In this document: positions 8,522 to 21,275 of the stretch, piece after piece | How the letters are laid out: each line of letters opens with the position of its first letter | Position numbering within the stretch: position 1 is the stretch's first letter | Assembly (NCBI RefSeq): GCF_000003815.2 | Contig: NC_049992.1 | Coordinates: 12,507,432-12,571,431, forward strand | Length of the DNA stretch: 64,000 nt | Origin: Branchiostoma floridae | Taxonomy: Eukaryota > Chordata > Leptocardii > Amphioxiformes > Branchiostomatidae | Direction of reading: 5' to 3' | Notes under the pieces: generated by a model | Seen by the model: the letters and a program-made list of their open reading frames with translations, nothing else | Databases searched by the model: none | What the model was told of the DNA's origin: nothing | Position numbers and translations under genes: made by a program

Positions 8522-11372
8522 TGTATTATATGCTTACCATATATGCTTATGGTATAGCTGCACTACCGTTAAATGCACAAGGTGAAAATATCTAAATGTA
8601 ACTGACTGATATAACAAGGAGTCTGTACACATTAGTTGACGTTAAATGATTTTAATTCAACACCCGCTTTGTTGAGCACATTTAACAGCCATTGCTAGAT
8701 ATGTACATGTACTCACTCATGTCTTTTATAGCAAAAATGTGTATATGCAATCAGTCATGTAGTTCATATTGGCAATATAGATACAGATTTATCCAAAATA
8801 AGTCAGTTCTTTAGGAAAATCTTAACATGGATTTTTGTATCTGTAATTGATTGTGAAAGTTTTTGTTTGCATTGATTCTCATTAATTGTTACCTTACCAA
8901 GTTATACTGTTTGTATGTCATGACATTTATAAGATTGATTGGTTGGAATTTGAAACATCTCCTCATTTGTGCAGATGACTGCATTTTTCTCAGGCATATG
9001 AATATTAGAGTGATTGTCATAAAATATATCCTGTCAGTCAATATTGGAAGTACAGGAGCATTATTGTAAAAGGTTTCTATGATTAGAAATTGAAGAGCCA
9101 TTATCTTGGGCATGCAGGTAGCTTTGACAGAGATGTACAAAATGGAATGCACATTATGCAAATCAGGTATTCATTCTCATATTTGAAAAGGACATTCCAA
9201 AAATTTGGTATTTTCCATTGTAGGACACTTACATACGTAATATGCAAATTAGAGCAGTTGGGATAAAGAATGGGTACCAATAATGTAAATTTGGGCCTCA
9301 CTTGCACATTGCCATAATTCCTTTGTAAATACTTAAGTAACATGATGAATGCCATTGATGTGACTTCAATGCATAGATTATGTAAAATAGGCAGTCATTT
9401 GCAAAATCAATGCTAAAATGTTAAAAGTTTATTTTACTCAAAGGATAGAACTTTCACACACGTTACATAAATTATAGATGTGATTTGGGCAGAGAAGACA
9501 ATAGAATATGCTAACCACTGTAACTAGAGCCTCTTACTCAATGAAACAGGAAATCATCTAAATAGCTCACGGAGGTATGAGGTCTTCGAACTCTTGTCTG
9601 AAAAAGTGCCGGCGACGAAGAAAAGACTTAACGGTATTATTAGCACAAAGTTAACAATACACCGGGATAAACCATTGCATAGAGGTGTGGTGTGGTGGTG
9701 TGGTGATGAATTCACCAAGGGCTGAAAAATGACAAATTCATCTTCCACAGAACTCCGTGACAACCTTCTCAAAACAGCACACAGAATAGTTTGCCTCACA
9801 CGCAATAAGAGCTGTATAGTTCAGTTTCAGTAGTAGTAGTACTAGTAGTTCAGTTACCAACCAAATAAAAGAGAACCAGCTGGGTCAAAGTCCGAAGTTT
9901 CAACAAGTGTAAAAAAAAAATAGTGGCCTGCGCAGACCTGGTATATAAGGCCATATAACGTTACGCCAAGTGGTGCCAAGGGTAAATGACCTTGTGTTGG
10001 GGGGTCACCTTGATCTAGGAGGTTACTAGTATTACCTCCTTGTTGGCAGCTTCGCACTAAAGCAGTACAAAAAAGGTTATTTGACCTGTTTGCACCTTTG
10101 TCCTTCCGAACCTTCGCCAGGTTAGTGCTACTTTTCCCCTTGTTACAACATTTCGCTTTTGTATTCTTTGCACAAATATCGCTTAAAGTTGTCAAATTAA
10201 GAGTGTAAACTGTGCATGCATATAGATTGGGGGAGGGTCTTGGAGATTTGTTTTCCTCTGCAGTTATAAAATCATTGCCACGACTTAAATCTTGACTACT
10301 AGTAACCAGTGTACGTGTACACGTACTGTCTACTAGTGTTTGGACAGTTTGCAAACCCTCGGCTTATCAGGCATTGCCGGCCAGGGATTTCAAAGTGCGT
10401 TTATTGCTTGCTTAAGGCGAGTCCTTCTGGCCTCGAGTTGTGATGGCAGCCCATACGTCTCTGTCAGTCATTAGCCCGTTTGGGCTCTACCGCATCGTTT
10501 ATAGGGGCTTATAGTTATAGTAATTGTGAAGGATTTTTGGGCAGACAGCTGAAGGAGAACGGATGTTACGTGACAGGCGCTAGCGGCTATATCATCATGC
10601 CCTGTCAATTAGCGTAGCCTACATTACCAGCTAGCTAGCTACAAACTTTTTCACCGTTTGGGCTCTACCGCAAGTAATCCTAAGTAAAAGGCGTTGGATC
10701 AAGCAAGGCTTTTATTTGTGTGTATTGTCGATCTGATCAATGACAATGCATTACATTTGATTAAGTAATGTCAAGAGTCATGGATAGAGACAATAACATT
10801 TATGACCATAACCAGATGAACAGCTTTAAGTTGTTTTATTGATTAACTCAAAATGCTTATCGACTAGCTATCATTGCACCTGTTCTCAGGTGCTGCATTG
10901 CCTTGTCTGGGTATTTCTCGACAATTACCAGTAGTAATACCAGTCGATAAGGATTCTACTAAAAGAGGATGAAATCTTGTCCTACAACTGCTTCGAAACC
11001 GGGGAACTACGTGGCCACCCAACAAATATCGTGTCATAAGCTTTCATCCAATCACAGTGCCTGTCGTGGCGCTCTGTAAAAGTATGGTCTCAGGGCACTT
11101 GTTATGTTGGAAGAGTACATTTAGGTATAGGGTCCATAGGACAACCTGGCTGACATAAACTCAAGCTTAATGCATATATAATCATAATTTTATAGTTTGC
11201 CTTGTTATAATTAGTATTTTTCTGTGACTATGGTGTCCCAAACTATGCATTTGTATGCCTTTGGATTTTTCTTACCGCCACATGTATGACAACAACACCC
11301 TATTTTTTTAGTGAGATCGTCCAGATCATAACGCACTTGCTTTTTAATTTATACAAGGCGACAGCTGCGCAA
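8522..11372 (+). other. 3'UTR of the zinc-finger gene and intergenic region
   Basis: After the TAG the sequence becomes AT-rich with no conserved open frame, consistent with a 3'UTR. A possible AATAAA is at 9864-9869, but the true end is not clear. The minus-strand open frames around 9554-10354 have no recognisable motif. At 10471-10486 a TTAGCCC...GGGCT hairpin resembles those at retroelement 3' ends elsewhere in this window, and CGTTTGGGCTCTACCGCA recurs near 10655. The promoter of the SLC35B1 gene should lie in the last kilobase; no clear TATA box was identified. Confidence 0.5.
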
Positions 11373-14300
11373 ATGAATTCAGCTCCCAGCAGCACTAGTA
11401 CCGGGAAACGGGAAGACAATCCCCTGGAGGCTATGACGTTACCGGCTTCGAACCCGCAACCGCCGGTTGGACTCAAAAAGGAAGACGTGGAAACCGGGGG
11501 TCAATCACAATCAGGCACGTCATCAGTACCGGCAGCGGGCGGCATGGAGGGTCTCTGGAACCGCCTGAGCGAGAGAACCAGGCTCCTTACCTGCTTCTTC
11601 GGCATCTTCGTGTGTTATTTCTACTACGGGATCGTGCAGGAGAAGATGTGAGTACGATAGGCACACGGAAGTAGATTTCATTTGGTAAAGAAAGCGTCGG
11701 AAATGGTGCACACTATTTCTGTGTATATGTGTCGGCTAGAAAGGGGGAGGGGGGCATATATCCGTAAACGTGCAATATTCTTGTACGATGGTGGACAGGA
11801 GGGATGCCATAAATTTCAAGTATAAAGTTAGCTTCACACACACGCATACACATGAATGTTTTTGGACTAAGAACCAGGACATGTAACCAAGGATAAAAGA
11901 TCCTTGATGTATTACAAACGTTGCAAACCAAGGTTGTAACGTGACATATTTTTTTAACGAATATTCAAACATCAGCCTCTTTGCTTTTCTTTATGATTAA
12001 TATTGCTGTGGGTGTGGGAAGATGATAGCGTTTGTATTTTCTGCAAGTTGTGTTTATGGTGATCATGTAACATGCAGGAATCTGTAATCTTACTAACTTA
12101 CAAGAAGATGAAATATGGCGGGTCTGCCGAAACACCTCAAACAATCTCAAATGACTCTAATATGCGATGTACATAAGACAACGACGTGTGGTGCTCTGGA
12201 TATATTCATGGAAAAAAAACCCTGCAGCAAGTCCTAACTATTTACCAATTATTTGGAGTTTGCCATAGAAGGTTGATGTCCAATGTACACTGCATATTAG
12301 AGCCGTTTGAGGTTCTTTGAGGTGTTTAACTTTAAGGCAGACGACGGTTGAAAACTTCCCACAGTGATTTAACAGAAAAAATACATTTGGGGATTATTGA
12401 AACCCTGCCAGTGCATACATGTGCAATTAGCCTGAGTACCATCCTCCGTAGTGACTGCCGTTAGCTTGCGCAAACGGATTGAGCCAGCAGTCACTACAGA
12501 GGATGGTACTCAAGCTATGTGCAAGTGGAACATTACTGGAATTGGGAATGACTTGATATGAGCACATGCATTATCATAAATTTTCCACAGAGAAATCAAT
12601 GATTAGAAAACAGTTTTATCAACAAAGTATTACGGTAACGGGAGGGGGCCATACTTCGACAGGGGTCCAAATTTCGACAGGTTTTAAAAATCATTGTTGC
12701 GGAGAAATGCATAGATGCCTGCACATGAGAAGTACACTAGCTGTAGACTAAACCTTGTTGTAAATAACTACAAAGACGGGGTATGTGTCGAAGTTAGCAA
12801 GTCCCACAGATAACGATTGAAAAACTTGCTCAAGTTTGACGCCTTCCGTGCAAGTTGACGAGCGAACGTATCGAGACCATGGACCGGGAAACTCTTGAAT
12901 TATTCTTCGCAAAATACGACATGTGAAAAAATACCACCACACATAGAAATGATGTTTATTAGCCTTCCGAAAAATAATACCTGTGTTCTGTTCTGCCTTT
13001 AACTGGGTTGGATAAACGGAGCTAAAATGATGCCACAATGTTCACGCAGTCGGGGCCCCGCCATTTTACTATCATGCACGAAGGCGGGCGAGCGATGCTC
13101 AACACGTTGAACTCAGTCAACCCGTCCGTCGAGCGACAAACATTCAAGAAAAATCGATCCCTACCGACTAAAAAATCCTGTAGCCATTGCTGCTGCCAAA
13201 AGACAGGATGAAAAGGCAATCAAGGAAGCCGAAAAGCGAAAATGCCATCACAGTCTAACGTAACAATGCGCTGCCGTTTTGCGGCAAGTTGGTCTCACCG
13301 TGAGAGGTAAACGTTTTAACACACCGTATTTGAATAAGTCGCGTAATACAAAATATGACCCATATTTGGTACAAAAAAATTATAATGAAGACTTTTAGTG
13401 CTATTCTATTTGCATAAGTTGTTTAAAAATGCACGGCGATGGTCTGGTTGTTACTATGTCGGAGTTTGGACCCCTTTTTTGTGTTGGAACGTTCTGCTAG
13501 GACGCAAGCCGAAAACCTGCCGTAAGTTTCGTGCGCTGTCAAAGTACAGTGCGGAAGGCTACTGTCAAATGAAATATATATCTGTACAGCTTCAATAACA
13601 GTTATATGGATGTATACAAGATCTTAACTTGTTTTTGATGAGTTCACTGTAAAATGTACATTGACAAAAGCCATGCGCATCCACTTAGAACGGGTGTCGA
13701 AGTATGGCCCCCTCCCGTTAACGTTATGTATACAGTAACAGATACTAGTGGGTAACTGGATTGTTACTGTGTTATAGCTGTTTAAACAGAGACTATTATG
13801 TTTTGATCACATTTTTTTATATGTAAATTGTAATACATGTAGTCATGTTTTCTGTCTTTTTTCAGAACAAGAGGAACATATGGCGAGGATAAAGAAAAGT
13901 TCACTTATGTCATGTCCCTGGTGTTCTTACAATGTATCGTCAATGCAGCTTTTGCCAAAATGAGTAAGTTACCAATCCTTGCTGTTATCTCTTCTGTTAG
14001 ACTTAGCAGGTGACTTCCATAATCTTTCAGTAGGTGTTTTAATTTTTTGGGGTTCCACTTGTTATCATTTCTTAAGTCTTTTCTTTGAATTCATATCGGG
14101 CCAAAAATATATATGAACATATTGGCCTGACTTTAGAGATACATCTATCCATGTATATCTATCATATATATTTATTAATTCCTATGTTGCTGTTTTTGTT
14201 TGCAGTGTGTTACTTTGCAGCTCCTGGTGTCAATGACACTACACCAAACTGGCTCTACGGAATATGTTCAACTACCTACATGGGAGCCATGCTGGCCAGT

Positions 14301-17300
14301 AACCAGGCACTACAACATGTTAACTACCCTACACAGGTAAGGGTTACTATTAACCAGGCACTACAACATGTTAACTACCCTACACAGGTAAGGGTTACTA
14401 TTAACCAGGCACTACAACATGTTAACTACCCTACACAGGTAAGGGTTACTATTAACCAGGCACTACAACATGTTAACTATCCTACACAGGTAAGGGTTAC
14501 TATTAACCAGGCACTACAACATGTTAACTACCCTACACAGGTAAGGGTTACTATTAACCAGGCACTACAACATGTTAACTACCCTACACAGGTAAGGGTT
14601 ACTATTAACCATGCACTACAACATGTTAACTACCCTACACAGGTAAGGGTTACTATTAACCAGGCACTACAACATGTTAACTACCCTACACAGGTAAGGG
14701 TTACTATTAATCAAGCACTACAACATGTTAACTACCCTACATGTGTAAGAGTTACTATCGATCATGCATTACAACGTTAACCAGCACTAGTAACAATGCT
14801 ACACAGGTAAGTAGGGTTTACCACTAGTATTAACCAGGCACTACAACACACAGGAATGAGTATATGCATTTTACGTACATGTGAAATAATTTTTAATTCT
14901 AAACTGGGATTTGAATTAAAAATGCAAGCCATGGGATTGTTGCATGTCTATATCAACTGTAGAAAAAGCATTACATATTTTAGGCTTTGTATTAAGAATC
15001 TAACTTGATTTGATGTTGATCTGTTTTACCTTTGCATTTTGTACTTGTAGGTATTAGGGAAGTCCTGTAAACCTATCCCAGTGCTGATCTTGGGCGTGCT
15101 GCTGGCCAGGAAAAGATACCCCCTCTTAAAGTACCTGTTTGTACTGCTCATCGTGGCAGGGGTGGCCATCTTTGTTTACAAGGACAACGTGCAGGCAAAG
15201 GCAGACGACCACATCTTCGGCTGGGGAGAAATTCTTTTGGTAAGTCGAAGACACCCTTTATGTTAAAGACAATTCCATTCTATGTTTATTTGTCAGTGAG
15301 TTTGGTAACATCAGTGATCAGGGCTTGAAACACTGGTTGCATATGTGAGAATGAGCAACATACATGGTAATTGTGTGCAAGTTATGGTACTTAGTAATGA
15401 ACAAGTTCAAAGGCAAAGCATTATACTATGTAGTATACTGATACATTGTGTAACTTGCTTTCCCCTGAAGGCAGCCTTGATTAGTCATGCAGTCTTCTTA
15501 CTTTGCCCAAAGGAAGGGAAATACTGTCTTGGGCTTGTCTGTCTTTATGCATTTCTGTGATTCCAATATGCACAATGTAGTGACATCCTTCAATTGTTGG
15601 TGCCACTATTTATTTCTGGTCAGTGGAAGGGACTCCAAGGCAGTATGACTATGAGTGTGTCTTGGTGTGTCTTCCCTTCTAACCCTGTTGCTCCTCTGGA
15701 TAACTCAGCAACTTGGTCCAGCCATCTCTTTCTTGGTCTGCCTGCTGGCTGTTTTTATTCAGGTGTCCATTTACATGAAAGATTCTTATTACAGCTTTTG
15801 TCTTCTGGCATCCTGTGCAAGTGTCCAAACCACCCCAGTTTATTTCTTCTAACTAATGCCAGTATATGCTCAACTGGCAGCATTTGACGGATGACTTTAT
15901 TGTGTCTTGGTGTGTTTGTTGTTATTTGAATATTGTAGAGCAGGGGTCTAGCCAGCGTCCGTTTTTCCGTCAATTGACGGAAATTTGCTGCGTCTGACGG
16001 AAAAATTTTAAAACCAATCCGTCAACCTTGACGGACAAAAATCCTTGATGGAAGCTACAGGCGGCTTGGGGACGCCGTCCACGGCCGTAAAAGCCACACA
16101 CTGTTTGTTTTGCTATTGTTATGATTGTTGACAATGTGTGTCGGCGCCCTTTCGCATACGATAATCTCATTAAAACCCGTTTTTCAAGGTCTCAGTTCAG
16201 TCCTTCTAATTAATTTTCGCGGTTTTCGCGACGATTGTAATTGGCTGACGGAAAAAAATTTCGAGCTGGCTAAAGCCCTGTTGTAGAGTGACAGGATGTG
16301 AGGCAGAGGATGGTGTATTGGATACTGGCAGGATGGGAAGGTTGGTTTGGCCTGGGTCCAAAGTTGTAACCTCAGGCTGGTAGGATGGGATGGTTGTCCT
16401 TGCCCGAGTCCAAAGTTGTCCCTGCTTGCTGGCAGCAAAATGCGTAGACAAAATTAGCAATAAATTCTCAATAAAGAAGAAAACAATAAATTTACAAAAA
16501 TGTATGACACAGATTTCTTGTTTCCTTTGCTCTCCTCACAGTTAGCATCCCTGACCATGGATGGTCTGACTGGAGTGTCCCAGGAGAAGATGAGAGGACA
16601 ACACCAGACCAACTCTCACTACATGATGTACAACATGAACTTCTGGTCCATCGGCATCTTAGCTGTCTGTAAGTTTTGTCTGTTTTGGTATAGCTACAAG
16701 ATAATGTTATTATCATGACTAGCACATAAAAAAATTATCATAGTATAATGCAGAAATTTCAAAATATCTATGTGGAGGACTAGTTAATATTTTTGTGGAC
16801 TAATTATAGGATAGTTTTTCATACTAGTATTGGTTGTTCCAAGTCTATTTTGTTGTGTATAAGATTTTTTCTATTTTATTTTTGTAGGCATTGGAGTGAC
16901 CGGGGAAGTCTTCTCTTTCCTAAAGTTCCTTGAGAAGTACCCATATGTGCTGGGGAACATGTTTCTCTTCTCCATCACCAGTGCACTGGGACAGGTAAGT
17001 AGGAATCTTGGTGTCTGTGTTTCCGGAATAATTGTGATTAGTATAATTTAAGAACAGATGGATGGCTTGTAATGATATTTTGTATGTGGATAGATATTGG
17101 AAAGGTGAACGTTAAGGTCAAGTTTGGGCCTCCTTGCAGGTATCTTTGGCACTGCAGTATAACTTCAATTATATCTTTTGTCTTGGTTATACCTGTTTTT
17201 CATCCACTTCCCCTAGCTCTTCATCTTTGTGACGGTGACAAACTTTGGCCCGCTGACGTGTTCGATCATCACGACCACGCGGAAGTTCTTCACGATCCTC

Positions 17301-17429
17301 GCTTCCGTGATCATCTTCCAGAACCCGTTACTCCCGCGCCAGTGGTTAGGAGTGCTTCTCGTTTTCAGCGGGTTGGCCGGGGACAGCTACTTCGGAAAGG
17401 CAAAAAAGGTCAAGGAAAATCACAAGTGA
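11373..17429 (+). CDS. SLC35B1 (ER nucleotide-sugar / ATP carrier family), 7 exons
   Basis: Coding exons: 11373-11647, 13866-13963, 14206-14336, 15051-15239, 16542-16668, 16888-16994, 17217-17429. All junctions are GT-AG and phases join without a frameshift. The inferred protein matches SLC35B1 throughout: [19 protein letters not shown], then [25 protein letters not shown] [10 protein letters not shown], and [20 protein letters not shown] near the C-terminus. It is a ten-helix drug/metabolite transporter fold protein of the ER; the human protein is reported to exchange ATP and ADP across the ER membrane. The start is uncertain. ATG 11373 gives 379 aa with a Ser/Pro-rich extension; ATG 11544, in a strong context, gives 322 aa, the length of the human protein; ATG 11286 is also in frame. 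The C-terminus is lysine-rich (KKVKENHK) but not a strict KKxx ER signal. Confidence 0.95.
12428..12517. mobile_element. 90-bp foldback MITE in SLC35B1 intron 1
   Basis: An almost perfect hairpin: TAGCCTGAGTACCATCCTC at the left pairs with GAGGATGGTACTCAAGCTA at the right, and GTAGTGACTGC pairs with GCAGTCACTAC inside. The flanks share TGTGCAA on both sides (12420-12426 and 12518-12524), consistent with a target-site duplication with one or two mismatches. It shares its terminal motif with the element at 21447-21696. Confidence 0.8.
12636..13720. mobile_element. ~1.1-kb non-autonomous TIR element in SLC35B1 intron 1
   Basis: The ends are inverted repeats of about 26 bp: TAACGGGAGGGGGCCATAC followed by TTCGACA at the left, and its reverse complement at 13695-13720. 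A second inverted pair lies inside the ends (AGGGGTCCAAA at about 12661, TTTGGACCCCT near 13470). No transposase-like protein is encoded; short minus-strand open frames have no recognisable motif. I could not define a clean target-site duplication, so the superfamily is open. Confidence 0.75.
14301..14759 (+). repeat. 51-bp minisatellite spanning the exon 3 / intron 3 boundary of SLC35B1
   Basis: Nine copies of exactly 51 bp, starting at 14301, 14352, 14403, 14454, 14505, 14556, 14607, 14658 and 14709, with decayed copies to about 14860. Each unit contains the last 36 bases of exon 3 plus the first 15 of intron 3, including the donor CAG|GTAAGG. Copies 1-8 keep the donor; copy 9 has CATGT|GTAAGA. 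Because 51 is 17 codons and no unit has a stop, the frame stays open across all nine ([17 protein letters not shown] per unit). A stop at 14778-14780 ends it, and another donor (CAG|GTAAGT) sits at 14804-14809. Confidence 0.97.
15606..15890 (-). mobile_element. Decayed LINE (RTE-like) reverse-transcriptase C-terminus
   Basis: On the minus strand one frame reads [17 protein letters not shown] and, after a frame change, another reads [17 protein letters not shown]. Both are hallmarks of the extreme C-terminus of RTE-type non-LTR polyproteins (the 'WxGHxxRM' and 'GRPRxRWxD' motifs). The two pieces are in different frames and the rest of the reverse transcriptase is absent, so it is a 5'-truncated, frameshifted relic in SLC35B1 intron 4. 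Confidence 0.7.
15941..16280. mobile_element. 340-bp hAT-like MITE with 8-bp target duplication
   Basis: The left end CAGGGGTCTAGCCAGC and right end GCTGGCTAAAGCCCTG are inverted repeats with two mismatches. TTGTAGAG is repeated directly on both sides (15933-15940, 16281-16288). CAGGG ends plus an 8-bp duplication are characteristic of hAT elements. The interior has several copies of TGACGGA / TCCGTCA, possible subterminal binding motifs. No coding capacity. Confidence 0.85.
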
Positions 17430-18532
17430 TTGTTAAGGAGAATCTACTGTTCATTTTACCTCTGGCTCCAACATTTATTGCAGTTGAAATCACCATGGTG
17501 ATAGAGATTCATGTGTTGTTTCAGGAATGGGGGAATGATATCTCTAAATGACAGGGTAACAGGATTTTACACAGAAAAGTTATTTTTCAAGGCTGAAGAT
17601 ATATTCTGTATGGACGAAAATTGTGGAGTAAGAAATGTAAAGGCTTTGACTTGTTGAAATTGGGTATTGGGATATTTCATTACACAGAAATGCATAAAAA
17701 TGTAGATTAAATGTAGTTTTCAAAGGCTTTCTTAAGAAGACGTTAAAGGTGTCAGGTGTCATCATTTTCATCTTAAGAACTGCATCCTAACATATTCCTT
17801 CAAGGTTTTTTTTGCCAATTCAAGAATGAAAGGCAGTTATCCACTTGAATTTTACAATTATCCTCCTTATAGTTTACTTGTTGTATCTACAATCATTAGC
17901 ATTAGTTTTGATGTAGAATGTTTCTGTGTCAGTTACTAACAGCCTACTCTGTGGTACTGGAAAATGAAAAGTAATGACAAGTACTAATACAGCTAACCTC
18001 AGTATGTAAGTCCTATCTTTGAAAAGGTAAGAAACATATTAGCCTCTATATGTTGCACTGGGATTCAAATGGCATTCATGTACAAAGTAGCTAAGAATGC
18101 TTATAAGAAGGTACAATTGGTCTCAACCATTTTATTATGTTTAACAATACAGTTTGCAAAAAAGATCCCCTCTTTCTTTCCATGTAACTTAGAAGAAATG
18201 TTTCTCTGTATCAGAACAATTCTGTTTGCCAATATTTAAAAAATTCAATTTTTTGGGGGGTTATTCAATTCTATGATGTACTACTACTAGCTGTAGAGAT
18301 TTTCTTCCCTTTCGCCCTTTTGTATTGAATGTCATCTGATGCATCAAATCGAACTCCCACCAATTTGATTTGAAATGTCTTGTAACTGCCTGGCGCTCAA
18401 ATTGTTTTCATGAGATGATATGGAATTCAGCTACAACTTGTACAAGTACTTTCAAAAATGATATCCATACACAGGTAGGTTGATTTGGAGCCCACCTTTA
18501 ATTAAGAAATTATTCTATTACACATAGAACAG

Positions 18533-18872
18533 CAGGGCTCGAAATACTGGGTGTTTGTGCACCCAAAATTAGAGCTGTGCACCCAATTATTTTCTGTTGG
18601 TGCACAGGGTGCAACCAAATATTTTCTTAGGTTTATGTATGTAAAGATATCAAAGTATACTAGTATACAACATATTCTTGACATCTTAGTGTTAGAAAGA
18701 TAATAAAAATGTCTGCCATGGTACTTGTTTAAGAATTTGATAGCTTGTAACTAAGTTTTGCTATTAGGTTATTACTTAAATTTAAGTGGTCCACCCAAAA
18801 ATGTTTGGGCACCCAATTTTTTAAGCTGGGTGCACCAGTGCACCTAATCCCAAAAAGGAATTTCGAGCCCTG
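18533..18872. mobile_element. hAT-like MITE with repeated GTGCACCCAA motifs
   Basis: Left end CAGGGCTCGAAAT and right end ATTTCGAGCCCTG are perfect 13-bp inverted repeats. The subterminal regions carry GTGCACCCAA or its complement several times on both sides, as expected for transposase-binding repeats of hAT elements. GAACAG flanks both ends, but a clean 8-bp duplication cannot be drawn. No coding capacity. Confidence 0.8.
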
Positions 18873-20329
18873 AACAGTGTAGAGCTAGTTCTAGAGTGCT
18901 GGATATATTCTCAAATGTAAGTTCATCTGTGACAGTAGTCAACATTATGTTACAAGTTTAAACTGTACATCCGTACACAAAAAGGATCTTGCAACTTGAT
19001 AAGGATCAGAGGACTGATTGAAAGCTTGTTGGTAAGCGCTTTATTTTGTGTAAGGATATAAAGTTTAAAATTCAACATCATACTGTCTATATTGTTTTTT
19101 TATGAACTCAATTTCAACCGTATAGGGATAGTTGTTCTTGATGAGTTTGATTTTCTCATGGTGCCAAACAAGTATAATGTAACAGACTGCTGAAGCCAGC
19201 CGTATGATTTATTGTAATTTACTTCGAAAGTCTTGTACTTGTTTATTGAGAAAATGTACCTAGGCTACACCAATACATTGATTCCTGTACATGTATTTAG
19301 AATATAACAAAGCTTAACTGGAATATGAAAATATACTGTCTGAAACTCTAGGAAATTAGTGTATTTAGATTCAGGTTTCCCTTCTGGCAATATTGTCATT
19401 TTGACTTCTTTCTCCATTGTTAAATTATACTGCCCAAGAATCTGGGAAATAAAAATGTTGGTGGCCTTTTGCTTGCCCAAATTCCATGATCCACCACTTT
19501 AAGTAACATTAAGAGCAGTTCAATTAAAGATGCCCTAATAGTTGAATAATTATTGTAAAGAATATGATAATCCACACTTACTACAATCATTGATTAAGAG
19601 CATTTCTGGCAAGTGTACATTTAGTACATAGAAATCACATCTGTATCTCAAGATTTCATATTTAAAGGTATTGTTTTATTTGTGTAATCATCTGTGACTG
19701 TTTTTCAAGTTCATTTGATGTCTCTGAATGTCAAGATGTGCAGTCACACACTGTGCAAGCTAACATGATTCCTAAATGGTATAAGAATGATGGTCAGGAC
19801 CATTTGAGAAGATTCGAAATACAAAACTTTATCTTAAGTTTGTTCGCTTTCTGTCATTGTTCTCAAAACATTACTGTATGAATGGATTTGTCATCAATAT
19901 CCTAAGATACATGACTTGTTTGTTAGAACTTGGAACACTGTTACGATAGGTTTCCATGTATCTTGTACTTCCCACTTGTTCCTAGCTGGCCTTTGTTGCT
20001 GAGATGTATAAAGTTACATGGAAATCAAACTGCTCAGTCAACACACATTGAACATTTGTGGTGTGAGCTGCTGGGTGACAATTGCCATAGTTGTCCACAA
20101 AACATTTTCTATTTGCCAGTTAAGAAGATAGTGTGACAACAATCAGTATTCCTTTTAATTGCATTTTTCCCCGTTTAACAGCCAGCAAAACTCAATGGGT
20201 GCCAATGTCATCCATCCCAAAAATCACATGGCCTTCAACCTGAATGTATGTGAATGGTGGTAGTGTTTTTGGTGTGTTTGTGCATACTTTGCCAGTATAA
20301 TCAGGCTATGGATGGATTGTGATGATATT

Positions 20330-20420
20330 TGTCATGCCACCTATCTATCCAACTATATCCCTCTAGTCATCCATCCTTCCATCACTTTTGATCCATCCAA
20401 TATCCATCCATCTGCATACA
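20330..20420. repeat. Imperfect ATCC-rich simple repeat
   Basis: A short stretch dominated by ATCCATCC, CTATCTATCC and CCATCCATC, degenerate throughout. Confidence 0.7.
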
Positions 20421-21175
20421 AGACCAACACAAACAACCATTTGTATCTTGGGTTATAAAATCTTTATTTACCAGGTGATAACCCAGGTCCCTTTCAACAG
20501 GTTAAAAACATTTTCACTCATAAGCAAGAAACTCAATAACAATTCTGGGTATAGAAATAAATACTGACATGGAGAGGTTTGTATAAATACTGCATTTTGT
20601 CTGTACAATATATTGACAAGTAGAAAAGTATATAAATAGAAAATTCCACAGGTGCAAAAATATACAGATCTGGAAAATCAAAATGAATAATAACAATTTC
20701 CACATTTAACAATCATATAGTTCTGGTTTACTGAAAACATTACAACAATGTATTGTTAGTACAACATATATATATAGATCTTTAGTTACATAGTATTACA
20801 ACAAAAAGTTAATTCCTCTTAATACATATATACATATTTGTTAGTCTTGTGTTAGACAAAAATGTCCCTTTTTCCCATAAAAATAACTTCCTGACAAATA
20901 TATATTTCTTTTAATATTGTTGGAAAAAAATCCTAGAAAACCTTGGATTTTGAATGGCCATCAAAACTTCTTATTTGAAATCTAACAATCTATTGAGGCT
21001 GTATAGTAACTTATCAAATTTGTTCCTTTGCATTGTAAAAAAATCCAGTTCCTTGAAAAAGTGTACAAAAATGTGTATAAACATACTTGAACAACGGACA
21101 ATTCGCTCAGATTGTCAATTTACTGCATTCATATTTAGGTTCCGAATATTGTTATAGAAAAACTACAAAATATCT

Positions 21176-21275
21176 NNNNNNNNNNNNNNNNNNNNNNNNN
21201 NNNNNNNNNNNNNNNNNNNNNNNNNNNNNNNNNNNNNNNNNNNNNNNNNNNNNNNNNNNNNNNNNNNNNNNNNNN
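21176..21275. other. Assembly gap (100 N)
   Basis: Exactly 100 N between SLC35B1 and the SFI1-like gene; the true length is unknown. Confidence 0.99.

Noticed and set aside
9554..10354. Minus-strand ORFs downstream of the zinc-finger gene
   Set aside because: Low-complexity (GTGTGGTGG) and repeat-like sequence, no motif, no plausible start context.
14085..14780. A 231-aa independent protein made of 17-residue repeats
   Set aside because: The frame begins in intron 2 and reads through the exon 3 donor copies; it is better explained as an exon plus an intronic minisatellite.
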